The notes below the pieces were generated by a model. It did no database searches. It saw nothing but the letters and a program-made list of their open reading frames with translations, and was not told the origin of the DNA. A DNA stretch of 64,000 nucleotides from Mycosphaerelloides madeirae (lineage: Eukaryota > Ascomycota > Dothideomycetes > Mycosphaerellales > Mycosphaerellaceae), in NCBI GenBank assembly GCA_002785995.1, contig NHNV01000095.1:1-64000 (forward strand). The letters run 5' to 3'. Below are positions 1 through 9,965 of this stretch, one piece after another. Positions within the stretch are counted from its first letter, which is position 1; the number at the start of each line of letters is the position of its first letter. The position numbers and the translations under genes were made by a program.

Positions 1-784
1 CGACGACTGAAGCGGAATACCTCGGATTGTCCTACGCCTCTAAGGAAGCAATTTGGATCCATTCTTTCTTAGAACAGATTGGATATCTGTCCGAGAAGGA
101 TCTACAACACCCGACGCCTATATACGGAGACAACAAGGGTGCTATCGCCCTTGTTAAGAACCCTGAGTTCCATTCAAAGACAAAACATATTGATATTGCT
201 TCCTATTTCATCCGAGAGCTTTACGAGGACAACAAGATTGATATATGCTTCGTTCCTACTATCGATCAGCTTGCCGACTTCCTTACGAAGCCTCTGAACA
301 AGCAGAGGCATACGCGGAACACACAACGAGTCCTAAGTGTCCCTAAACAAGGGGCAAGAGATATCCAGGACTACGAAGGCAAGGACGGCACTGACAACGA
401 GGGGGAGAACTAAGGCATTACCGAGTACTACGCAACTTGGGCATTGACTTCTATGCTTCCCTAAAGCAAAGAAGTAGGGGGAGTGTTGCAAAAATGCGAA
501 GATTCGGGAACATTCACTTCTGATTACAAATTGCTGATAGCTCGAACCTTCCAGAATGCAGTGCAAGAGATATATAAGGCGCAGTGTAGGTGCAGTTTAG
601 AAGAACAAGTAATCCACTCGTTTACTTCACAACACTTCAAACCAAGCAACAGCCTCAGCAGGCCAAAAAACAACTCATTGTTGTGTTGAGACTTCCAAAG
701 TTTCAAATTGAGGAAGATCCACTTCCGAGGCATACCCGAAGACATCCACCTTGGTTACATGACTATAACCTTGCGTAAATGACA
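1..784 (+). mobile_element. Ty1/copia LTR retrotransposon, 3' end (partial)
   Basis: This is the downstream end of a copia-type retrotransposon that begins outside the window. The reading frame open from position 3 to 413 gives the RNase H C-terminal part: TEAEY near the start, then a YGDNKGAI block, a HSKTKHIDI block and a QLADFLTKPL block, the order seen in copia integrase-RT-RNaseH polyproteins. A purine-rich tract ends at about 483 and is followed by TGTTG at 484, the expected PPT/LTR junction. The LTR start at 484 is fairly secure. Its end is a guess: TGACA at 780-784 would mirror the TGTTG start, and a TATATAAGG box lies at about 570. Unlike the transposons further right, it shows no RIP damage in the part visible. 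Confidence 0.85.
3..413 (+). CDS. copia polyprotein, RNase H C-terminus (5' truncated)
   Basis: This is the last 136 codons of a copia Pol polyprotein, open from the window edge to a TAA at 411-413. Conserved RNase H segments are visible: the TEAEYLGL block, the YGDNKGA block, KTKHIDI and the terminal LTKPL motif. The first ATG is far downstream, so the protein must start upstream of the window. After the LTKPL motif comes a short hydrophilic tail. Base composition is like host genes and there is no internal stop, so this copy may be recent or may have escaped RIP. Whether the element is autonomous cannot be judged from this fragment. Confidence 0.85.
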   Translation, partial: TTEAEYLGLSYASKEAIWIHSFLEQIGYLSEKDLQHPTPIYGDNKGAIALVKNPEFHSKTKHIDIASYFIRELYEDNKIDICFVPTIDQLADFLTKPLNKQRHTRNTQRVLSVPKQGARDIQDYEGKDGTDNEGEN

Positions 785-880
785 GTTTGTATCAATTGGT
801 TTCCGAGTCTTCAATTTCAAGAGATTTGGAATGTTGGTTGTTGAAATATTAGTTGTTGAAGACGGGCGTTCGAATCTTTG

Positions 881-928
881 AAAGGTGTGCATCACGTGAT
901 AGCGTGCACATGACCGTAAGCTCTTCTA
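881..928. repeat. 48-bp dispersed repeat, copy A (palindromic core TCACGTGA)
   Basis: This segment matches positions 12152-12199 in the same orientation at about 42 of 48 bases, with the last 23 bases identical (GCACATGACCGTAAGCTCTTC plus TA). Its left half is an imperfect palindrome around TCACGTGA flanked by GTGCA and GTGCAC. Here it lies between the copia LTR and the K+ channel start codon. In the other copy CACGTG has become TACGTA, the change RIP would make on both strands. Confidence 0.75.
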
Positions 929-1164
929 AGCGGCTCGGCAAAAAGCTTGGTCCTCGTGCTTGTTTCCTTGGAAAGAACCACCGAACCACCGAACGATCGT
1001 CGCTGCTGCTTCGTCACTACTTTCCAGACATCGCCTCCGTCGTCGTCAATGGCCTCGTATGCATTTGCTATGGATACGGCTGCACGTCAAACCTCACACC
1101 CACATGCATCCCAATCGTATTTGTCTCGCCGAATGCCCGTGACCACGCCACTCCCGCCGCCGCC

Positions 1165-3513
1165 ATGAGTACTATCGATCCCCCTGGGATAGAAGAGACG
1201 GTGGCTCGCACAGCCCAGAACCACGAGTCGGATCCTAAGGCAGAGAAGAGCAAGGACATTGAGCGAGACGAACCCTCCGACGAAGACCAGGATGCTCTTG
1301 CCCCTACTGAATGGTGGTTCGCTTCGACCGCCTCTCCCCTTCTGGCTGCAACATTTGGTCCTTTGGCAAATGGCTTCAGTATCTGCGCTCTCGTATACTC
1401 ATGGAGGTCCTACATACCGCCTGGCGAAGCTCCAGCTTTCGGGGATAGACTCCCCGATCCCAAGTGGCTCATCGCTATCAATGCCGTCTCTCTGGTCTTC
1501 GCGCTAATCGGCAACTTCACGCTTCTTCTCAACATGGCTAAGCGTCTCAAGTTCTCCATCGCGCAGCCTGTCACCATCATTGGGTTTTTCGGTGCTGGAA
1601 TTTTGTTGATTGCGGACATGGCTGCTCTCGCGAGCTCCAGCACCTACTTCATTACCGATCCAAAAGCCGTTCCAGCCGCAAATCATGCCTTGACCGGTGC
1701 CTTCTATTATGCAATCTGGGCTGCGGCAATCTACATGATTGTGGGATCATTGATGAGTCTCACGGTGTATGGAGCCATTGCAGGACACTACAAGAACGAC
1801 TTTCAACTCACACCCTCCCAGAGGACATTGATGTTGCAGACGATGGTCTACATTGGATACTGGCTGATCGGAGCGCTCATCTTTAGCTATATCGAAGACT
1901 GGAAATACCTGGACGCCGTGTACTGGGCTCAAGTCACTCTCCTCACCATCGGGCTTGGGGACTACTCGCCTCAGACTAATCTCGGCAGAGGTCTTCTATT
2001 TCCATACGCAGTCGGCGGCATTCTCACTGTTGGTATGGTTGTCGGATCCATCCGCAGCCTGGTTCTGGAACGCGGCGAGCAAAAGATTGCAGCGAGAATC
2101 ACAGAGAAGCGTCGTGAAAACGCCGTCAATAATGTTGACGCGCAGAAACAAACGATCAAAATCTCATATTTCGCGAAAGCAGACTTTAGCACTAATCCGA
2201 GTTTGACACCGGCTCAACGACGAGAGGAAGAGTTCAATGTTATGCGTCAAGTCCAGAAAGTTGCCGAAAGGCAGAAGCGATACTTTGGACTAGCCAGCTC
2301 GCTCTTTTTCGCCCTCATCCTCTGGTTTGTCGGCGCAGCCATCTTCATGGTGTGCGAAAGAGAGTCAAAGTGGACATATTTTCAGAGCGTCTACTTCACT
2401 TTCGTTGCTCTCGTCACCATTGGGTATGGCGATTTCACACCGTCATCGAATGCTGGGAAGTCTTTTTTCGTTTTGTGGTCCATGCTGGCAGTCCCGTCGC
2501 TGACGATCCTCATCTCCAACATGGGGGACACGATCGTCAAATGGGTATCAGATGTCACAGAATTGGTCGCCACTCTCACTGTTCTTCCAGAGAAGCAGAA
2601 GACGGCCAGGGGATTTCTGGGGCAGCTCACTGATAGAGTGACCGGTGCGGCATCCAAGTTCACAGGACCCGGTCCGTTGGGTGCTGCCAGTGGAGGAAAG
2701 GACGGTAATGGGGCGGATAGCCAGCAGCACTACCAGCAGATGATGGAGAAGCTGGCGGAGAGGTTGGAGACCCACATCGAACAGGAAGAGTTGGAGGCCG
2801 CCCGAAAAGCGGACGATGATGGCGATTTCCTGGAGCGAGACATCCGATTCTACCACTACGTTCTGTCACGAGAAACCCGGAGTGTGCAGAAGGACCTCAA
2901 CAAGAGCCCTCCAAAAGCGTATTCCTGGCACGAGTGGGAGTACTTCCTGAAGCTGATGGGCAATGGCGATGAAGATGCGGAGGAGAATTTCCCTGGTCAA
3001 CGCCATGCAAACATTCTCGTTCCGGACGCTTTGAAAGTCGACCATGCGCTGACCGGCGATTTCGACAAAGACAACTCTGCTTCCAAGCCCGCTTTCCCGT
3101 CGCCATCGCAGCCTACGTCCTCTTCCGCCGGTGAACCGAGCTCTTCGAACAGCAGCACTGCAGCTGCCGCGGACAAGGACGGCGTCGTGGATCGCCAGAC
3201 GGAGAAAAAGAACAAGTACGCGTGGCGTGGCCCCAAAATCAAGCGCAGCAATACTAACGACGACCCACTCAGTGACTGGAGCTGGCTTTCGGAGGAGTCG
3301 CCGCTCATGTCATCGAAATCAGAAACTGAGTGGATTCTTGAGCGACTCAGTGCGGCCCTGGTGAGAGAGCTTAACCGCGAGAGAAAGGGCTTCAAGCGGA
3401 AGCCTCCCATCAGTATGCGCCACGTTCTACGCGCCGGTGAGATGCACGAGAAGCATCAGCAGGCAGAGCGAGAAGGAGATGAGCCTGCGGCGGATGCGGC
3501 GAAAAAGGAATAG
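1165..3513 (+). CDS. TOK-type two-pore outward-rectifier potassium channel
   Basis: Predicted 782-residue membrane channel of the fungal TOK family, which moves K+ across the plasma membrane. It has the family's hallmark of two pore loops: TIGLGD at residues 261-266 and TIGYGD at 418-423, each followed by a transmembrane helix. Four hydrophobic segments precede pore 1 (about residues 50-200) and two flank each pore, giving the eight-helix TOK plan. The long C-terminal half (from about residue 470) is cytosolic, acidic and serine-rich. The frame is open upstream to 853, but the ATG at 1165 is chosen because the more upstream translation resembles no N-terminus and the 1165 start gives a normal family length. 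No intron is needed. The gene stands alone beside the repeat island. Confidence 0.9.
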   Translation: MSTIDPPGIEETVARTAQNHESDPKAEKSKDIERDEPSDEDQDALAPTEWWFASTASPLLAATFGPLANGFSICALVYSWRSYIPPGEAPAFGDRLPDPKWLIAINAVSLVFALIGNFTLLLNMAKRLKFSIAQPVTIIGFFGAGILLIADMAALASSSTYFITDPKAVPAANHALTGAFYYAIWAAAIYMIVGSLMSLTVYGAIAGHYKNDFQLTPSQRTLMLQTMVYIGYWLIGALIFSYIEDWKYLDAVYWAQVTLLTIGLGDYSPQTNLGRGLLFPYAVGGILTVGMVVGSIRSLVLERGEQKIAARITEKRRENAVNNVDAQKQTIKISYFAKADFSTNPSLTPAQRREEEFNVMRQVQKVAERQKRYFGLASSLFFALILWFVGAAIFMVCERESKWTYFQSVYFTFVALVTIGYGDFTPSSNAGKSFFVLWSMLAVPSLTILISNMGDTIVKWVSDVTELVATLTVLPEKQKTARGFLGQLTDRVTGAASKFTGPGPLGAASGGKDGNGADSQQHYQQMMEKLAERLETHIEQEELEAARKADDDGDFLERDIRFYHYVLSRETRSVQKDLNKSPPKAYSWHEWEYFLKLMGNGDEDAEENFPGQRHANILVPDALKVDHALTGDFDKDNSASKPAFPSPSQPTSSSAGEPSSSNSSTAAAADKDGVVDRQTEKKNKYAWRGPKIKRSNTNDDPLSDWSWLSEESPLMSSKSETEWILERLSAALVRELNRERKGFKRKPPISMRHVLRAGEMHEKHQQAEREGDEPAADAAKKE

Positions 3514-4610
3514 GGGAAGGCCGTGCTGGGGGAGAGCTAGAAACCGTCCTCTCTGGCTTTAGATTGCGACAGAGCGAGTGTGCAGCAATTGAGACGCAGG
3601 CGGAGGCATGTTGTGACAAAGCCATGCAGGCGAGACGCTCGCACTGGATATCAGTGTGAGGCATTGAGATACCCCGGGGTGGCGCTTTTTGGAGTTTTGT
3701 AGGAATCTGGTATGGTATCCGTTCTTCTTTCGAGGTGTCGGCGAGGTTGGCGAATGGGGACGCCTCAATGCCGACAGGTGCTTTCCCAGGCAATAGATCT
3801 AATATCGGCGGGCTCTTCTGCTAATATGAGTTTGAGAGGCGTTGTTGAAGCCAGCCGCCTAAGGTCTCACGATCCTTCTGCCAGGGCCGGTGAGGACGGA
3901 GCATGGCGCAAAGTGGATGAAGAATGGAGACGTCTCAGTACAGAAGGTAATTTCTCAAGGCAACGACTTGAACATGGCTGGGCTCTTCTGTTGACGTTGA
4001 CACGAGAGGCTTTATCGTCGCCGTCGCGGAGTGCGACTTTCTAAAGGCGTCTCAGTGCAGATAGGTGCTTTCTGAGCCAACACGTTGAAAATGCGTGGGC
4101 GATTCTGTCCACATCGACATGAGAGACGCTGGACTAGCGAGCTGCCGGAGGTTCTCATGGCAAGATTTTGCTTGTGAGTTGCCGTTGAAGAGGAAGAATG
4201 GCGATGCGGATGTGGACGTCTCAATGTCGCCAGTCGCCTTCTGAGGCAATGGGTTGAATTGAAGTTGTTTGTTCTGTCAATGTGAGGACGAAAGGCTTAC
4301 CGTCGCCCTCACGGAGTACGACCTTCTTAACAACGATTGTAGATATGACGAGCTTCCCTAATATCAATCATGGATAGGCTTCCTCGACATCAACTATGAA
4401 ACCGACAGGCTTCCTCGACATCAACTATGAAACCGACAGGCTTCCTCGACATCAATTGAGGAGTGGACGAGGCGAAGTTAACTATTCTAACGATCCTAAC
4501 GAGCTTTCCCGATACCAATTTTAAATCAACGGCCAACGCTAGCAATTATTCTTAGAAGAAACGAGTTCTCCTAATAGCAATTTCGGAGGTGATAAGGTGA
4601 GATAATGTCA
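3514..4610. repeat. Degenerate repeat zone downstream of the K+ channel
   Basis: No credible gene. From 3759 to about 4320 the DNA is built of diverged copies of a unit of roughly 115-170 bp. Copies start at 3759, 3929, 4046 and 4215 with variants of GACGTCTCAGTGC. The unit continues with a GGTGCTTTCTGAGGCAA-like stretch, then GTGGGCTCTTCTGT and GACATGAGAGGC-like pieces. A related stretch occurs at 16175-16410. From 4348 a short tandem repeat follows. Beyond 4470 the sequence grades into the AT-rich transposon remnant. The short ORFs here look incidental. Confidence 0.6.
4348..4460. repeat. 31-bp tandem repeat, about 3.5 copies
   Basis: The unit CTTCCTCGACATCAACTATG plus AAACCGACAGG is repeated head to tail. 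Two copies are perfect (about 4379-4440), one upstream copy is diverged (from 4350) and one downstream copy is truncated (to about 4456). It lies at the border between the degenerate repeat zone and the AT-rich RIP-mutated block. Confidence 0.85.
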
Positions 4611-7350
4611 AGAATCAACTAAATATTCTGAAGTAACGAAGTATAAAGAGTCTAAGAAGAGACTATTACGGCTTAAGCTAGCGTTATTCACAACTATACT
4701 AGGCTATATATACAGAATTGCGAAGCTGAAGAGGAGAGAGGAGTATAGTATCCGTCTATAGTCTTATAGACTATTCTATAGTACTACAATTTTCTACTAA
4801 GCCTAATACTAAGAAGTTTAGTATTTATATTAGACTCTACCTAAGGTATAGTATTAGCCTAGGGTGTAGCCTGTAACAGAGACGAGATAAAGGCAAAGAG
4901 TCATCTCCTTCGATAAACGACGTACCTGAGATACCTAAGGTATATAGGTACCTTAGGTATTAATAAGTATATAAAAGGACGAAGTTTGAAAGGTACTATT
5001 AGAGCCAAACCCAACCTCTTAGTAATGCTTTTAGCTCTTAAAGGGTAGACTTTAAAGGCGTTATCTTCAATTAACTATAATAAAGAACAACTTTTGGATA
5101 GTAGGTTATATAAGTACTATAAGGTCATTAATACCTTTTTTCTAAAGTAGTATAGGTATCCTAAACTATCTGTCGCTAATACCTGTCTATAACTATATCG
5201 CAAAATACTAGTATAACTATATCAAACCTATAGAAAGAGACTACTACTATCCTAAGCTTACTATAGAAGTAAGCGCTTCTAGCTAAAGCTTCCCTAGTAT
5301 AACTTCGCGGGCGTCTCCCTTCTAGTAATACTAAGAACTAAGAACTACTTAAGAAGTAGAAAAACAGGCTATACTAATTAATAAGAGGCTTGAAAGGTAC
5401 TAGAGTAGCTTGCTAAGTACTATTATTAAAGCTAAAGTAAGGAAGGGTATACTAAGACTAAAGAGGGTACTAATATAACGTAGTTAATAGCTTACTTAGA
5501 TACTCCTATTAGTCGGACAAGAATTTTGCTAAGACTTTTTATAATAATATCTACCTTTATATAACTATAATACAGTCCGAATTAGAATCGCTAGTATCTA
5601 TATCTAATATCTCTTTTACCTCCTCCTCGACTACTAGACTTGAAGAAGCCTACTATCGCCTTTTACGACCTATCTTCTTTATAGTCTCCTCCTCGGCTTA
5701 GTAGGCTATTTTAAGAACTTCTTATATACTAAATATAAAGCGTTCTTTTAACGTGAATCTCTTCCTTACCTTCTAAGCCTTCCTAGTAATAAGAAGCTAT
5801 TATATATTAGCGAGCTCTTTCTAAAACGTTACGAGCTCGGTTTGGGTTACTTTAAACACTTAGGTTAGCCGCGAGGTATAGCGCTTTACTAGCGATAGTA
5901 GGGTCTCTACGTCCTATAAAGTACTATTAAGTAGCAAGTTCGCTTATTGTAGCTCTATACCCTCTAGTAGAGAGCTCGTAAGGAGCGGGATGTTAAGAGC
6001 TAATAATTCCTCGACTATAGTAGGTATAGAAGGTCTCGTTATTAGCATTAGCTTAGGAGCAATCTTTTTAAGGATAGCAATTAGACTTAGCGGTTTAAGG
6101 CCGCTTATACGCTAGCTACTCTCGATATTTAACGACGTAAGAGCCCTCTCTCGTACCTAGGTATATATCGACGTCTATTCTACCTGCGAGATTCGGCCTA
6201 GATCAAGCCGAGCGACTCTATTAGTCTTAGTAGCTAGAGCGCGCTTTAGTAGCGAGAATATACTAACGTCGAGTACTTATAGGATATACGAGTAGTGTAG
6301 TAGTAGGATAAGCAGGTTAATTATATACTCTATAGTATACGCTATTACTCGCGCTATAATATAACTGCTATATCCGTCCGCGATAAGAAGATACCGTTCT
6401 AAAGGGTCGTCTAGCCGCGTTACTAGCTTAAATACCCTCGAGAGCTACTTAAGAGCGTAACTATCGGACGTCTAGCCGCTCGAGGACGTCGAGAAATGCT
6501 AGCCGAGAGGCGTATCTATAGGTATCCAACCCGTATTTGTATGCTTTACCTTATATATAAGTCGTAGTAGTATCGTACGTCCTACTACGCTTATATACTC
6601 GATCGTAGTAATCTACTCTTATCTCCTAGTTACGACCTTCCAACTTGATTTCTCGCATATATTTACTAAAGCTCTTAACGACTAGCTTGTACTAATAGCG
6701 AATCCAGACTTATCTATATTGTATTAGCGCTTAGGGGGGTATTAATATTAGAGGTAAATCTCAGTTATCGCTTTAAAGTAGGTCTTTATAACGTTAAGAT
6801 TCGTAGTATTATACTATATAGCTTCTATACGTCCGTATCGAGGTAGTTCGCCCTAGATATAAGTCTAGAAGAGCGCTCTATAGCCGAGACTTAAAGAGAT
6901 GCGTTCGAATCGCGTAAAGTTATATCTATTAATATGAAAATACGAGGTAGAGGAAGTAGGGTCGGAAATTTGTATCCGACTAGTAGGGTAGTCTAAGTAA
7001 GCTTTTAATTACATTATAATAGATATAGTTAATAAGGTAGTATTATTAGATTATATAGAAATAGAGAGTAGGTATTAATGCTAAAATACCTTAATTCTAA
7101 GATATTTAAGCTTATAGTTATTAAGAGAATAAATTGAATAAATTAATAACTTGAAAATCGCGTCCTACGCCCTTATCTACGTTCAATACTAGTTATTTCG
7201 TGATTAATACCTTCAATTCGATAGTTTACTTCTGGATCGAGATCTATCGTAATATAGGTACTACTATAGGAGCTATAGACAAGAAGGGAGGGACTACTAC
7301 ACTTTGTACTTAGCTAGTAATTAGCTAGCGCTACTTGTAACAAAAATGAT
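4610..7350 (-). mobile_element. RIP-degraded pogo/Fot1-like DNA transposon (relic)
   Basis: This 2.7-kb block is strikingly TA-rich with almost no open frame. On the minus strand, from about 6720 down to about 5950, one continuous frame still reads as a pogo/Fot1 (Tc1/mariner superfamily) DDE transposase. The first catalytic Asp is in NIDKSGF (6700-6720). The second is in LIADG (Asp codon 6376-6378). The third is in a DVSIFSLLK block (Asp codon 6268-6270). The typical C-terminal blocks follow: a Trp-Arg-x-x-Gly-Leu-Lys-Pro-Leu-Ser region and a SIPTIVEELLAL block. Most stops in this frame are TAG where the family has Trp (TGG), as RIP produces. The N-terminal HTH part (above 6720) is too eroded to read. 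Element ends are not defined, so the limits given are those of the AT-rich block. Confidence 0.8.
4932..4959. repeat. Perfect 11-bp inverted repeat
   Basis: TACCTAAGGTA is followed after six bases by its exact reverse complement, TACCTTAGGTA. A further copy of the half-site (CTACCTAAGGTATAG) lies at about 4838-4852. It sits in the AT-rich relic, so it may be a remnant of a transposon end or a by-product of RIP. Confidence 0.7.
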
Positions 7351-7658
7351 AACAGCAATAATGTAATCATCTTGATATGCGCACTCGGCTTCGTTCATCA
7401 TTTGAACAAGATCCTCAAGGTAGATTGTGTTGCCGATGTCTCCCTTGCGCAGTGGCTGGCTCTGAGTCCCGCGCCTGTCGTGGCGCAGGTGTTGAATAAA
7501 TCAATCAGCGCGGTCAGAGAGACCTGAAGAAGGAGAAGCACCTAATTTTTGCTTAAATAGATAAACAACAACAGAATGGATGACGGGCAGACAGAATACC
7601 TCGTAACAAACTCAAGATCCCTTCCACTTCCGCTGTTCCTTGGTTTCACACACCCGCT
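7351..7658. other. Short spacer between transposon relic and oxidase gene
   Basis: Base composition returns abruptly to host-like values at about 7350. No gene is seen. This is the 3' flank of the galactose-oxidase-like gene on the minus strand. Confidence 0.5.
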
Positions 7659-9965
7659 TCATAAATCAACTAAGATATTCTTAGCTTCACTCGGCACTCC
7701 GTCAGCATTCATGACAAAAAGCATCCAGAAACCAGGTATGGCAATTCCAGGCTGTGCCGGGAGCGTTATGTTGTACTGGTTTCCCGGACCCACCTGAACA
7801 GGCGTGATTGGAATGCGTCTCTGATCAGTATTGAGTCCATGAGTAGCACTGCCATATCTGATCAGACTCGCTGAAGCGACCGTCACATCCGTGTCAATTA
7901 TGAAGAAGCCTCCAAGATGTACTTGAAGGACATCTTTGATCAGGATGGTCGGCCTGACCGCCAGCTTGCCGGCTTTGTTGAAGAAGTAAGGTGGCGTGTA
8001 TACCTGCGCATCGAAATGGTTGACCGGAACAGGATCGTTTCCGCATGATTGTCCTGGAACGCATAGACCGCCTCCACCCACAAGGACAGTCGCATCGGGG
8101 AGGAGCAGCGCGAAAGAGTGGTACGTCCGTGGAGTGGAATGACGAGCCATCATGGCCCAAGTGCCGCCATTGGCTCCGTCACCAGGAGTATAGACCTGCG
8201 GCTCCAGGACGGGGATCTGATCGGTGAAGATCCCACCATGCTGCCTGCCGCCAACCACAAAGACTTGGCCACCGGGGAGTACCACGCCGCTGTGATAGAT
8301 TCGTGGTGCCGCCATTGCCTGCACTTTACTCGCCGTAACGGTCGAGTTGATGCTGCCATTGTTGAGTGTAAGCTCGTATGCGTTGGTTGTGCACGGGCTA
8401 TCACCATAGGTCTTGGAGCCACCAGCAGTCAGGATCTTGCCACCGACTGCATCGTACATCACTGCTATGCCACACATGGCATCATCGTCATCAAGGCGCC
8501 TCCCAGCTGCAACGACCGCTCCTAGGCCTGATGTCGTGTACCAGCTCATGGCCCTGGAGGGACCAGCTTGAAATATCGTATTTTCTTTCCAGGGAAAGAG
8601 CCAGCCGTGATTATCACGACGGAAAGTCGGACAATTGTCAAAAGCACCAGTCTCGTCGGTCCACATTGGTTTGACAAGAGCTGCTGGCAGCAACTTCCAT
8701 TGTCTTGTTGTCGGGTCGTAAATCTCACCATCTCGAGGTGCACAATCAGCGCCATGGACGGATTCCCAACTACCACCGATGACGAAAATACGTCCATCAC
8801 TGCATGTCACCGAAGATTGATAGCCACGCGGCAGGTTCATCTCCGTCGATGCGGTCCAGGCGCTATTGTCATAAATGCTTGTCCTGGTATTCGATCTTCC
8901 ACCAGTCACGATCAATCGCCCTGTAGCATCGAACGACATCCCTGGACAGAACATATCTGATAGCAAAATACAACACGTCAGCCGTATCTCTTGAACAAGT
9001 GGGCATTTTCTCTTCCCTACCATGTCCGGTCTCATTTACGCTTCGCTGGCTCACTTGCCTAGTCGCAGGGTCCCAAGTTGCTGTCAAAGTTCTGCCTTCT
9101 ATTCGGGGTGCTGTTCTGTCGTCGAATCGATCATGCCCGTATGATGAGAATGTCACCACCTGGCCAGTAGTAGGCTCCACCCACGCACCGGCAGGAATTA
9201 TGGGGAAGTCGACCGTTTGACCCCACTGTCCGCCTATAGCCGGGCTTGGCGGTGCAGGGGCGGCGTTGTTTGGGATGAAGACGTTGAAGTCTGCAACGGA
9301 CACGAAATTATCCTTCAAAGCAGTTGATCTGGCGACGAGTCGAACAAACCGAGCTTGTACGGGCTCGAAAACCGCGAAGTTCTCTGAGAACTTGTGAGCA
9401 GACGGTCACTGTTTTTCATCGCAAGCAGCTGAACCTACCGGTATTGTCTCCCCACCAGGTTCCTGGAAACAGGTCAGTAAATGCCTACAACTGACAGCTC
9501 ACTCCCCAACGTACCATAAGCCACAGGTTGTCCCCAATTGTCCCCATCCAAACTGAGAAATACCTCATGCACGTCAATATTCCCATGGAAATCCGTACCG
9601 GACGGCAACATGGAAATTCCAACGACCGAAACTGTCTTCTTCAATTCTACAGTCAGCACATGTGGCCAGTTCCCAGAGCCTGAGATCCACGACGTGTGGA
9701 TATTTTTTCCTAGGAAGCTTCTGCAGTCATTGGGTTCTGCAAAGCTGTCACAGGTGACAGTCCAGTCGTTGAGACGGGATATATCATCGAAACGTTGGCC
9801 TTGGAAAGGTGGTGCTGCTTCGAAAGGATGGACGTCGAGGTATGCTGCGTATCCTGGGAGTTCTGCTTCCAGAACTTGTTGCTTATGTGAGTGTGGGGAA
9901 ATGGCACTATGGATGTGGGCGATAGACGAGCCAAGGCAGAGGTTAAAGATCGTAGTGACCTTCAT
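7659..9965 (-). CDS. Secreted galactose-oxidase-like copper radical oxidase
   Basis: Predicted 711-residue extracellular enzyme of the galactose oxidase family (AA5), which oxidises primary alcohols or aldehydes with O2 to give H2O2. Exons on the minus strand are 9965-9515, 9462-9439, 9383-9021 and 8956-7659. The introns of 52, 55 and 64 nt are all GT-AG and restore the frame. Order of parts: putative signal peptide (1-20), discoidin/F5-8C carbohydrate-binding domain (about 60-200), kelch propeller, C-terminal immunoglobulin-like domain. The active site is complete: Cys283 (FCPG) and Tyr325 (RGYQSS) for the thioether cofactor, stacking Trp343 (GGSW), Tyr558-His559 (RTYHS) and His652 (ATHGLNTDQRR). 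The Cys-x-Tyr-Trp spacing fits galactose oxidase proper better than glyoxal oxidase. The ATG at 9965 is chosen for the leader, and an earlier in-frame Met is possible. Substrate is unproven. It stands between two dead transposons. Confidence 0.92.

Noticed and set aside
853..1164. Upstream extension of the K+ channel frame
   Set aside because: Open by chance: it crosses the 48-bp dispersed repeat and translates to low-similarity, Arg/Ser-rich text. The ATG at 1165 gives the normal TOK start.
6860..6945. tRNA-like stretch with GTTCGAATC B-box and TAGCCGAGA A-box-like text
   Set aside because: A- and B-box are too close, no acceptor stem pairs, and it lies in RIP-mutated transposon DNA.
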